Shown here: positions 49,907 to 57,867 of the stretch, in pieces
Position numbering within the stretch: the stretch's first letter is position 1
Layout: each line of letters begins with the position of its first letter
Source of the DNA: DTKD01 sp964494345
GTDB taxonomy: Bacteria; Armatimonadota; UBA5829
DNA length: 64,000 bases
Reading direction: 5' to 3'
Assembly (NCBI GenBank): GCA_964494345.1
Contig: CAZBSI010000001.1
Coordinates: 248,001-312,000 of the forward strand
Notes under the pieces: generated by a model
The model's input: the letters and a program-made list of their open reading frames with translations, nothing else
The model's database searches: none
What the model was told of the DNA's origin: nothing
Program-made: the position numbers and the translations under genes

Positions 49907-49936
49907 TTGACACGGTGTTGGTCGGTGTGGTAAACT
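49907..49936 (+). promoter_or_regulatory. Promoter of the rpsO-pnp operon
   Basis: Perfect TTGACA (49907-49912), an 18-nt spacer and TAAACT (49931-49936). The leader runs about 45 nt to the TTG start, with GGAGGT at 49972-49977. Confidence 0.75.
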
Positions 49937-49986
49937 TGCCTGTATAAAAATAAGAGATTAGAGCGGCTTTTGGAGGTGCGAACACT

Positions 49987-50256
49987 TTGGCGCTCGTTAA
50001 AGACAGAAAAACAGAAATTATCGAAGAACATAAGCAGCATGAAGGCGATACCGGTTCGCCTGAGGTCCAAATTGCATTGCTGAGCGCCCGTATAAATCAG
50101 CTTACGGAGCATCTCAAAGAACACAAGAAGGACCATCACTCAAGACGTGGCCTTCTTATGATGGTAGGTCAGCGAAGACGCTTGCTTGACTATCTCAGCA
50201 ACAAGGACATCAATCGGTATCGCGAAATCGTTAAGAGCCTTGGCCTAAGAAGATAG
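49987..50256 (+). CDS. rpsO: 30S ribosomal protein S15
   Basis: Binds 16S rRNA early in assembly of the 30S platform. The 89-aa product has the full S15 pattern: GDTGSPEVQIALLSARINQL, HLKEHKKDHHSRRGLLMMVG, QRRRLLDYLSNKDINRYREI. The start is TTG at 49987 with GGAGGT 9 nt upstream. In many bacteria S15 represses its own mRNA through the leader; the 45-nt leader here was not folded. pnp follows after 16 nt, the classic pairing. Confidence 0.97.
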   Translation: MALVKDRKTEIIEEHKQHEGDTGSPEVQIALLSARINQLTEHLKEHKKDHHSRRGLLMMVGQRRRLLDYLSNKDINRYREIVKSLGLRR

Positions 50257-50272
50257 GAGAAAGCGTTACTAG

Positions 50273-52513
50273 ATGACAATTCAAAAAACCGAAATGGAGC
50301 TTGGCGGCAAGACCATCGTTCTTGAACAGGGACGGATTGCCGGCCAGGCCAATGGCGCTGTGCTTGTCACTTGCGGCGAGACTGTGGTTATGGCCACGGC
50401 TTGCATGAGCGCCGCTCCGAGGGAAGGAATGAATTTCTTCCCTCTTACGTGTGATTACGAGGAAAGAAAATATGCCGTCGGGAAGATTCCCGGCGGATTT
50501 GTGAAAAGAGGGGGCAGACCCTCTGAACAGGCTATCCTCACCTCACGAGTGATCGACAGACCAATCAGACCACTATTCCCCGACGGCATGCGAAACGATG
50601 TTCAGGTTATCGCGATGCCGCTGTCGATGGAGCCGGATGTGCCTGCCGATATGATCGCGGTACTCGCGTCATCTGCCGCACTGGCTATCTCCGATATCCC
50701 CTGGGGAGGGCCGATTGGCTGTGTACGAGTCTGCCGAATAGATGGCGAGTTCGTGGTCAACCCTTCGCTGGATCAGATCAAAGAAGCAGACCTCGAACTG
50801 ACTGTCGCCGGACTCAAAGACAAAGTTCTTGAGATTGAGGCGGAGGCCAGTGAGGTTACGGAAGACGTCCTCGTCGAAGCTACCGACATTGCGCTTGACG
50901 CCATCGCAAAGCAAATTGATCTGCAGATGGAACTGGTCAAACTGGTCGGCAAGCCCAAGGCGGAACCTACGCTCGTTACTTCGGATCCTGGACTCGTTGA
51001 GGAGATCGGGGCGAAACTGGGTGACGAGATAGCGCAGGCTATTAGAAACCCGGACCTCAGCGCCAGCGAGAAGGCGCTCTTCGATCTCAAAGATCAACTG
51101 GTCGCGCGGCTGGCTGAGGAATATCCTGAGAGAGTCGGCGAGCTCGACGATATTCTCGATGGACTACTGAAGAAACACGTCCGAAAGATGATCCTTGAAG
51201 AGCAGGCTCGTGCCGATGGACGGTCGCTGGATCAGGTAAGGCCGTTGTCGGTTGACGTTGGACTGTTGCCGAGAGTCCACGGCTCAGGTTTGTTTGCCAG
51301 AGGGCAGACCCAGGTTCTGACTACGCTGACGCTAGGCTCGCTTGACGATGCGCAGAAAGTAGACAACCTTGAGGAAGATTCCGAGAAGCGCTTTATGCAC
51401 TTCTACAACTTCCCGCCTTATGCCACCGGCGAAGTGCGACCTATCAGAGGCGCTGGGCGACGCGAGGTCGGCCACGGCGCATTGGCTGAAAAGGCGCTGC
51501 GACCGGTTATTCCGGCTACTGAAGAATTCCCTTACTCGATGCTGCTGACTTCCGAATGCCTGGAGTCAAACGGCTCGACCTCTATGGCAAGCACATGTGG
51601 CTGTACACTGGCTCTGCTTGACGCTGGTGTGAAGATCAAGGCTCCTGTGGCCGGCATTTCCGTAGGTTTGGTTTCTGATGAGTCCAAAAACGTGCTTTTG
51701 ACCGACATTCAGGCCCTTGAGGACTTCTACGGCGATATGGACTTCAAAGTTGCGGGTACCCGTGACGGCGTTACAGCTATCCAGGTCGACACAAAGCTGC
51801 ACGGCCTTAGTCGAGAGGTTGTAAAGGGCGCACTTGAGGCTGCCAAGGCAGCAAGAGCGCGCATACTCGACGCTTTTGCGGAGGTTTTGGCAGAACCCAG
51901 AGAGGCGCTCAGCCAGTATGCTCCACGAGTCTTTGTGCTGGAGATTAACCCGGAGAAGATCGGTGAGATCATCGGCCCCGGCGGAAAAGTTATCAAAAAG
52001 ATCGAAGCGGATACGGGCGCTAAGCTCGATATCGAGCAGGATGGCCATGTATATATCACCGCTGCCGACGCGGCTGGCGGAGAAATGGCCAAGAAAATCA
52101 TCGAAGGCATCACTCGCGAAGTGAAGGTCGGAGAGGTCTTTACCGGCAAGGTCACTCGATGCGAGGCGTACGGCGCGTTTGTTGAGATACTGCCAAACAA
52201 GGACGGACTGGTTCATATATCGCAACTCGACAAAGATCGCGTAAATCGTACTGAAGACGTCTGCAATATCGGCGATGAACTGACCGTTAAGGTCATAGAA
52301 GTCGGCGACGACGGCAAGATTCGTCTCAGTCGACGCGGTTTGATCGAAGGCGATGAGGACTACGTCGCCCCGCCTCCCGGCCCCAAGCGTGACTCAGGTC
52401 CGCGCGGTGGCGGAGGTGGCGGAAGGCCGCCAAGAGGCGGTGGCTCCAAAAGCCCGAGGCCAAGAGAAGGCGGCGATGAGGGCCCGGGCGTCAGGTTCCG
52501 CCCAAAGCGGTAG
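50273..52513 (+). CDS. pnp: Polyribonucleotide nucleotidyltransferase (PNPase)
   Basis: Phosphorolytic 3'-5' exoribonuclease in mRNA decay. The 746-aa protein has the two RNase PH domains, with GRPSEQAILTSRVIDRPIRP in the first and EEFPYSMLLTSECLESNGST in the second. The helical linker between them, the KH domain (KIGEIIGPGGKVIKKIEADT) and the S1 domain (GKVTRCEAYGAFVEILPNKD) complete the core. The last 55 residues are a Pro/Gly/Arg-rich disordered tail (RGGGGGGRPPRGGG), longer than in most PNPases and a likely RNA- or RNase-binding element. It pairs with rpsO in one operon; a strong stem-loop follows its stop. Confidence 0.97.
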   Translation: MTIQKTEMELGGKTIVLEQGRIAGQANGAVLVTCGETVVMATACMSAAPREGMNFFPLTCDYEERKYAVGKIPGGFVKRGGRPSEQAILTSRVIDRPIRPLFPDGMRNDVQVIAMPLSMEPDVPADMIAVLASSAALAISDIPWGGPIGCVRVCRIDGEFVVNPSLDQIKEADLELTVAGLKDKVLEIEAEASEVTEDVLVEATDIALDAIAKQIDLQMELVKLVGKPKAEPTLVTSDPGLVEEIGAKLGDEIAQAIRNPDLSASEKALFDLKDQLVARLAEEYPERVGELDDILDGLLKKHVRKMILEEQARADGRSLDQVRPLSVDVGLLPRVHGSGLFARGQTQVLTTLTLGSLDDAQKVDNLEEDSEKRFMHFYNFPPYATGEVRPIRGAGRREVGHGALAEKALRPVIPATEEFPYSMLLTSECLESNGSTSMASTCGCTLALLDAGVKIKAPVAGISVGLVSDESKNVLLTDIQALEDFYGDMDFKVAGTRDGVTAIQVDTKLHGLSREVVKGALEAAKAARARILDAFAEVLAEPREALSQYAPRVFVLEINPEKIGEIIGPGGKVIKKIEADTGAKLDIEQDGHVYITAADAAGGEMAKKIIEGITREVKVGEVFTGKVTRCEAYGAFVEILPNKDGLVHISQLDKDRVNRTEDVCNIGDELTVKVIEVGDDGKIRLSRRGLIEGDEDYVAPPPGPKRDSGPRGGGGGGRPPRGGGSKSPRPREGGDEGPGVRFRPKR

Positions 52514-52550
52514 TAACGAATAGCATATTGAATTATTCGAATGCTGTGAT

Positions 52551-52598
52551 ACAAACCCTCCTCACCCCGTGAACTTCAGGGGTTTCAGGGGGGTTTGT
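52551..52598 (+). terminator. Stem-loop between pnp and the M16 protease gene
   Basis: ACAAACCC...GGGTTTGT arms with an inner CCCC/GGGG stem form a long hairpin about 38 nt after the pnp stop. There is no U-tract, so it may be a processing or stability element rather than a terminator. Confidence 0.5.
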
Positions 52599-52637
52599 GC
52601 AAATCTGGCTGATTGAAAATTGAAAGGGAAACACTGA

Positions 52638-53909
52638 TTGGCCTACCAATCTTCCATAAATAAAACTATACTTCCGAACGGGGTTCGGATACTCAGCGAG
52701 AGAGTGCCTTATGTCGATTCGGTTTCCATCGGCGTCTGGGCGCTGGCTGGTGCGCGTGACGAGGACGAGACTCGGCACGGGATGAGCCACTTCGTCGAAC
52801 ACATGCTCTTCAAAGGCACCCAAACGCGCAGCGCCAGGCAGATTGCGGACGAGATGGACTCACTCGGCGGGCATCTGAACGCATTCACGGATAAAGAATT
52901 TACCTGCTACTATTCAAAAGTTCTCAGTGAACACCTGGAGCAGGCGATGGATATCGTCTCCGATATGGTGCTGCACTCCGCCTACGATCCTTGTGAGATC
53001 GACCGGGAAAAGAGCGTGATTCTCGAAGAAATAAAGCGGCATCAGGACACTCCGGAAGACGAGGTACACGACATTCTTACGCAGACGCTGTGGAAGGGGC
53101 ACCATTTAGGCAATACGGTAATCGGAAGCGAGAACGTGGTGAGGTCTCTTAACAGGGAATCGTTGATGGCGTATGTCGACGAGCACTACCGGCCTGATGG
53201 GCTGTTAATCTCGGCAGCGGGTAATGTGGAACATTCCAGATTTGTCGATATAGTTCGTGCACACTTCGGCTCATTAACGGGAAAACGAGTGCCCAGAGAG
53301 CTTCATGCGGTTATCCCGCACATGGATATGCGAATTATCGATAAGCAGACTGAGCAAGTGCATTTTTGCCTCGGCACGATTGGGTTCGCTCAGCACGACA
53401 AGGAAAAATACACCCTTGCTGCCATAGACTCAATACTCGGCGGAGGGATGAGTTCCCGGCTGTTTCAGGAGATCCGCGAGAGTCGCGGCCTTGCGTATTC
53501 CATCGGGTCTTACTCTGCGGCGTATCAGGAAGCCGGACTTTTTGCCATCTACGGCGGAACTGGTGTGGAAAATGTCAGGGAAGTGGTGGAGCTTACCCGC
53601 AAGGAATGTGAGACGATGGGGCGCGAAAGCGTGACTGAGGCCGAGTTGGAGAGAGCTAAAAATCAAATTAGAGGCGCGCTGGTGTTGGGGCAGGAAAGTA
53701 TGTCCAACCGTATGAGCCGGCTGGCCAGAAGCGAGCTATACTTCGGTCGAAACATCCGAACACAGGAAGTGATCTCTTCTATAATGAATGTTACCAGGGA
53801 CGAAATCGCCGATGTCGCTGCTCGAGTCTTCGGCGATGGTAAGTTTGCGGTCGCAGCCATCGGGCCTTTCACGCAGCGCGCGGATATTCTCGATGGAGTT
53901 TTTAATTGA
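52638..53909 (+). CDS. M16 family zinc peptidase
   Basis: Single-ring-half processing peptidase of the YmxG/MPP-beta type. The 423-aa product has the inverted zinc motif HFVEH (His51, Glu54, His55) followed by FKGT, and the third ligand Glu in the VILEEIKRHQDTPEDEVHD region. The C-terminal R/Y-type substrate-binding block also appears (GMSSRLFQEIRESRGLAYSI). The TTG at 52638 is preceded by AAAGGGA. Its stop overlaps the possible dapB start region. In Bacillus-like gene orders a related peptidase lies next to pnp and dap genes, as here. Confidence 0.93.
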   Translation: MAYQSSINKTILPNGVRILSERVPYVDSVSIGVWALAGARDEDETRHGMSHFVEHMLFKGTQTRSARQIADEMDSLGGHLNAFTDKEFTCYYSKVLSEHLEQAMDIVSDMVLHSAYDPCEIDREKSVILEEIKRHQDTPEDEVHDILTQTLWKGHHLGNTVIGSENVVRSLNRESLMAYVDEHYRPDGLLISAAGNVEHSRFVDIVRAHFGSLTGKRVPRELHAVIPHMDMRIIDKQTEQVHFCLGTIGFAQHDKEKYTLAAIDSILGGGMSSRLFQEIRESRGLAYSIGSYSAAYQEAGLFAIYGGTGVENVREVVELTRKECETMGRESVTEAELERAKNQIRGALVLGQESMSNRMSRLARSELYFGRNIRTQEVISSIMNVTRDEIADVAARVFGDGKFAVAAIGPFTQRADILDGVFN

Positions 53910-53932
53910 TGGAAAACGGAAGGAATGCTCAG

Positions 53933-54694
53933 ATGTTGAAAGTGGCGGTATTAGGCGCGTGTGGAAAGATGGGCCGTGAGGTTGTAAAAGCGGTCAGCGG
54001 TGCGGAAGATATGCGATTGGTCGGCGCCTGTGACGTGGTCGAGGCTGCTGATTTGGGCGTAACGGTGCAGACCGATTTCGAGTCTATGCTGAACACTTCT
54101 GAGCCGGATGTGGTAGTGGATTTTGCCAAGCCGTTTGTTATGCAAAACGCGCGCAAGGCCATAGAACGCGGAATTGTCCCAATAATCGGCACTACGGGAT
54201 TGACTGATCCCGAGTTAGCCGAGCTGGAGCAACTCTCCGAGCAAAAAGGCGTCGCGGCGATGGTAATACCGAATTTCGCTATCGGAGCTGTGTTAATGAT
54301 GCGGTTTGCTGCTCAGGCGGCGAAATATATGCCGAATGTGGAGATTATCGAGCTGCATCACGATAAGAAGATTGATGCGCCTTCCGGCACTGCGATCAAG
54401 ACTGCTGAGATGATTCAATCCAGTCGTCGTGAGGCCGGTGTTGTGGCTGATGTTCCGGCAGGAGGAGACGACCCTGCTCGCGGAGATTTGTGCGAGGGAG
54501 TCCGTGTTCACAGCGTGAGGTTGCCGGGCTTGGTGGCTCATCAGGAAGTCTTGTTTGGAGGCGCGGGCCAGTTGTTGACTATTAAACACGATAGCCTCGA
54601 CCGAACGAGTTTTATGCCCGGAGTGCTGCTGGCGATTAGGGCTGCAGCCCAGGCGAAGGGCTTGGTCTATGGGCTGGATAATTTGTTAAAATAA
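53933..54694 (+). CDS. dapB: 4-hydroxy-tetrahydrodipicolinate reductase
   Basis: NAD(P)H-dependent step toward diaminopimelate and lysine. The 253-aa product begins VAVLGACGKMGREVVKAV (nucleotide-binding motif). It has VVDFAKPFVMQNARKAIERG, IIGTTGLTDPE, NFAIGAVLMM and the substrate/catalytic block IELHHDKKIDAPSGTAIKTA. The ATG at 53933 gives the normal DapB N terminus with GGAAGGA upstream; ATG 53909 (touching the M16 stop) is in frame and would add eight residues. It is followed by asd, so two lysine/threonine pathway enzymes are adjacent. Confidence 0.95.
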   Translation: MLKVAVLGACGKMGREVVKAVSGAEDMRLVGACDVVEAADLGVTVQTDFESMLNTSEPDVVVDFAKPFVMQNARKAIERGIVPIIGTTGLTDPELAELEQLSEQKGVAAMVIPNFAIGAVLMMRFAAQAAKYMPNVEIIELHHDKKIDAPSGTAIKTAEMIQSSRREAGVVADVPAGGDDPARGDLCEGVRVHSVRLPGLVAHQEVLFGGAGQLLTIKHDSLDRTSFMPGVLLAIRAAAQAKGLVYGLDNLLK

Positions 54695-54743
54695 AATTGC
54701 AGCGGACATTTCCGCAGGCTTAAAATGTCACCGTCAAAATGGC

Positions 54744-54797
54744 GGGGCAAATAACCAACCGGGTCAAGCTCCTCTGCGGGGGAGTGTGGGTTGCCCG
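54744..54797 (+). promoter_or_regulatory. Nested stem-loop in the asd leader
   Basis: GGGGCAA (54744-54750) pairs with TTGCCC (54791-54796). An inner AACC/GGTT and CTCC-N5-GGGGAG stem lies between them. The structure ends 23 nt before the asd ATG, just upstream of its GGAGG site. No match to the lysine riboswitch was seen. The rest of the dapB-asd gap has nothing notable. Confidence 0.35.
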
Positions 54798-54819
54798 TGA
54801 TGGCTATGGAGGAAAGAAA

Positions 54820-55845
54820 ATGTCGAAGTTCAAGGTTGCCGTAGTCGGCGCCGGTGCTGTTGGTGAGGAAATGGCGCGCGTTCTGAAGCAGAGGGATTTC
54901 CCTTGTGCGGAACTCACTCTCTTTGCGCGTTCCAATCGCGATCAGAGTATAGATGGTGTGGTATATCCTGTGAAGGAAACCACTGCTGAGGCTTTTGATG
55001 ACATCGACATCGCCTTTTTTGCAGGCACCGAAGGCGTCAAAGGCGCCAGCCAACTCTTCGGCTGGGAGGCGGTTGCCAGGGGCGCTTTTGTCATTGACAA
55101 CGGCGATGACTACCGCATGGACGACCGGGTGCCGCTTGTTGTGCCGGAAGTAAACGGTGACTCAATGACATCTGAGCATCGTTTCATCGCCAACCCCAAC
55201 TGCAGTACCACTCAGATGGTGCATGCCCTTGCGCCGCTTCATAAGCTGGCGGGTCTCAAGCGCGTGGTCGTATCGAGCTACCAATCGGTCTCCGGCACAG
55301 GAAGCGCAGCTATTGTTGAACTGGAACAGCAGATCAAGGACTATGTCGCGGGCAATGATATCAACTGCGAGCAATATCCTTATCAAATATTGTGCAATCT
55401 CATTCCTCAGATCAGCGGCCTCAAAGACGAGTTTGACGGTTATTTCGGCGAAGAGATCAAGATGATCAAAGAGACGAGGAAGATCTTCCAGATTCCGTGC
55501 CTCTCTGTGTCGGCCACTTGTGTAAGGGTGCCGGTTTTTCGGGCGCACTCCGAGGCTGTCAATGTAGAGTTGGAAAAAGAGGTTACGGCTGACGAGGCAA
55601 GACAGGCGATCGCTGAGTGGCCTGGCATTGAAGTCGTCGACGACCCGGCAAACGGCAAATACCCGATGCCGCTGTTTGCAGAAGGCCAGGACCCGACCTA
55701 TGTCGGCCGCATCAGGCAGGATTCGTGCAACCCGAACACGCTCGATATGTGGGTGGTGGCGGACAATATCCGCAAAGGAGCCGCCCTAAACGCCGTTCAG
55801 ATAGCCGAACTCGCCATTGAGCGCGGCTATATCAAATCTAAGTAG
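54820..55845 (+). CDS. asd: Aspartate-semialdehyde dehydrogenase
   Basis: Reduces aspartyl phosphate to the semialdehyde, the branch point for lysine, methionine and threonine. The 341-aa product has VAVVGAGAVGEEMARVL, the catalytic cysteine in NPNCSTTQM, the SYQSVSGTGSAAI block and the catalytic His segment RVPVFRAHSEAVN. GGAGGAAAGAAA precedes the ATG at 54820; an earlier in-frame ATG (54739) lies inside the leader stem-loop and lacks homology. The upstream gene is dapB. Confidence 0.95.
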   Translation: MSKFKVAVVGAGAVGEEMARVLKQRDFPCAELTLFARSNRDQSIDGVVYPVKETTAEAFDDIDIAFFAGTEGVKGASQLFGWEAVARGAFVIDNGDDYRMDDRVPLVVPEVNGDSMTSEHRFIANPNCSTTQMVHALAPLHKLAGLKRVVVSSYQSVSGTGSAAIVELEQQIKDYVAGNDINCEQYPYQILCNLIPQISGLKDEFDGYFGEEIKMIKETRKIFQIPCLSVSATCVRVPVFRAHSEAVNVELEKEVTADEARQAIAEWPGIEVVDDPANGKYPMPLFAEGQDPTYVGRIRQDSCNPNTLDMWVVADNIRKGAALNAVQIAELAIERGYIKSK

Positions 55846-55878
55846 AAAGATAATTGTGGGCCTGGCCCTTAAATACAA

Positions 55879-57546
55879 ATGACAAACAGCAAGAAACTTC
55901 AAGTAATTCCTCTCGGGGGCGTGCTTGAGATCGGCAAAAATATGACAGCATTTCGCGTCGACGATCAGATTCTGGTCGTCGACGCGGGTTTGATGTTTCC
56001 TGAAGAAGAGATGTTTGGGGTCGATATCGTGATCCCGGACATCACTTATCTTGAGGAGAACGCAGACAACATTGTGGGAATCGTGCTCACACACGGCCAC
56101 GAGGATCACATAGGCGCGCTGCCCTACGTGTTAAAACGACTCGACGTCCCGGTTTATGGGACCCCTCTTACCATGGGCTTTGTGCAGAACAAGCTCGTGG
56201 AGCATAATCTTGATGAGTATGCTCGGTTAAACACCGTCCAATGCGGGTCGGTTATCGAACTCGGCGACTTCACGGTCGAATGGGTGCGCGTCTCACACAG
56301 CATCCCCGATGCAAGCTGTCTGATAATCCAGACCCCGCTTGGCACCATAGTACACACTGCGGATTTTAAGTTCGACCAGTCTCCTGTGGATGGAAACCTG
56401 GTCGATGTCAGCCGGCTGGCCCAGGCCGGCGACAAAGGCGTATTATTACTGCTATGCGACACGACAAATGTAGAGAAACCCGGCTTTACTCCCAGCGAGA
56501 GCGTGGTCGGAGAGGCATTTAATCGAATATTTGCCAACGCGCCCGGCCGGATTATCGTCGCAGCATTCGCTTCCAACATTCACCGCCTCCAGCAGGTCTA
56601 CAACGCCGCTGCCGATTTCGGCCGCAGGGTCGCAGTTGTCGGACGCAGTATGGAGAGCAACAGCCGTATCGCCGAAGAGCTTGGTTATCTCAACATCTCT
56701 CCGGATGTTCGCCTGCGCAATGACGAACTGGCTCAAGCCCAACGGGATAAAACCGTCATAATAACTACCGGCAGCCAGGGCGAGCCACTGTCGGCGCTGT
56801 CTCGTATGTCGCTTGACGAGCATAAACAGATAAAAATTGAGGACGGCGACATCGTTATCATCAGCGCCACCCCGATTCCCGGCAACGAAGATCTGGTGCT
56901 TCGAACGATTAACAGGCTTTTCAAACAAGGCGCAAAAGTCGTCCACGAACCGGAGACTACCGTGCATGCATCCGGCCACGGCAATCAGGAAGATATCAGG
57001 ATGATGCTGAATCTGCTCAGGCCGAAGTATATGATACCGGTTCACGGAGAGGAAAGGCATTATCATAAGTTTTCGGATCTTGTCACAGCGCAGGGTTATC
57101 CCACAGACAGCGTGGTCTATATGAACATCGGAGACGTGCTGGAGCTGTCTGAAGACTCCGCAGAGATCGTCGAGCGTGTAGCTGCCGGTAGTGTCATGGT
57201 GGATGGTTTAGGGGTAGGGGACGTGGAGGATCTGGTCCTGCGGGACCGCCGTCACCTCGCACGCGACGGGTTTGTGATCATTGTAGTTGGGGTGGATGCT
57301 GCTTCAAGGCAGATAGTCTCCGGCCCGGATGTTTTTTCAAGGGGCTTTGTAGAAGCGGATCGAGCAGAGGAGCTGCTTGAGGAGGCCAGGGAACGGATAG
57401 ATCAGGTTTTGGAGCAGTACGCTGACGAGGATGCACTCGAAGAATACGATGAAATAAAAGCCACGTGTAGAAAAGTGCTCGCCAAATTTATCTATGAACG
57501 CACTCACTGTAGGCCTATGGTAGTTCCGATAATTATGGAAGTATAG
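55879..57546 (+). CDS. rnj: Ribonuclease J
   Basis: Metallo-beta-lactamase/beta-CASP nuclease with 5'-3' exo- and endonuclease activity in mRNA turnover and rRNA maturation. The 555-aa length is typical. Zinc motif THGHEDHIGALPY (His72, His74, Asp76, His77), FKFDQSPVDG, the beta-CASP segments (IVAAFASNIHRLQQV, TTGSQGEPLSALSRM) and the C-terminal motif IPVHGEERHYHKF are all present, followed by the C-terminal dimerisation domain. It lies 33 nt after asd with no Shine-Dalgarno before its ATG. Presence of RNase J next to pnp genes indicates a Bacillus-like RNA decay system rather than an RNase E one (inference). Confidence 0.96.
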   Translation: MTNSKKLQVIPLGGVLEIGKNMTAFRVDDQILVVDAGLMFPEEEMFGVDIVIPDITYLEENADNIVGIVLTHGHEDHIGALPYVLKRLDVPVYGTPLTMGFVQNKLVEHNLDEYARLNTVQCGSVIELGDFTVEWVRVSHSIPDASCLIIQTPLGTIVHTADFKFDQSPVDGNLVDVSRLAQAGDKGVLLLLCDTTNVEKPGFTPSESVVGEAFNRIFANAPGRIIVAAFASNIHRLQQVYNAAADFGRRVAVVGRSMESNSRIAEELGYLNISPDVRLRNDELAQAQRDKTVIITTGSQGEPLSALSRMSLDEHKQIKIEDGDIVIISATPIPGNEDLVLRTINRLFKQGAKVVHEPETTVHASGHGNQEDIRMMLNLLRPKYMIPVHGEERHYHKFSDLVTAQGYPTDSVVYMNIGDVLELSEDSAEIVERVAAGSVMVDGLGVGDVEDLVLRDRRHLARDGFVIIVVGVDAASRQIVSGPDVFSRGFVEADRAEELLEEARERIDQVLEQYADEDALEEYDEIKATCRKVLAKFIYERTHCRPMVVPIIMEV

Positions 57547-57674
57547 CAGGCTATTGCCAGTTTAACTCCTAAAAACTACACATGATAGGAAAATAGTATA
57601 GTTGCATATTGATAAAATATGGTGTATTATAAATATATAGCGGTGCTTTCTCTTAAACGCAGTTCGCACCGAAG

Positions 57675-57762
57675 GCGGTCGCCGATTCAACGGAGTGGCG
57701 TGGTTCTCTTGCAATCTCTCCCAAATGTTAGTCAACTTCGCTGTTTGCTCCACGGCGACCGC
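57675..57762. repeat. Long-range inverted repeat in the rnj-CHAT gap
   Basis: GCGGTCGCCG (57675-57684) and CGGCGACCGC (57753-57762) are perfect 10-bp arms 68 nt apart. An additional GGAG/CTCC pair lies inside, and ATTTTATT follows on the plus strand. It sits in the 321-bp gap between two convergent genes. The left part (57547-57660) is AT-rich with nothing recognisable, and no gene is supported. Confidence 0.6.
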
Positions 57763-57867
57763 ACATTTTATTACCTCTTTGTGTTTGAAAACGCTCTCTA
57801 ACCAGTGCCGCGAATATTCGTTAATTGACCACTATGTTTGCAGGAAATAAGTGTGAGCTGCGAAGAC

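Noticed and set aside
54744..54797. Lysine riboswitch upstream of asd
   Set aside because: The segment is far too short and lacks the conserved five-helix core of that riboswitch.
57619..57801. A 60-codon plus-strand frame in the rnj-CHAT gap
   Set aside because: It runs through the inverted repeat, has no ribosome site and unlikely composition.
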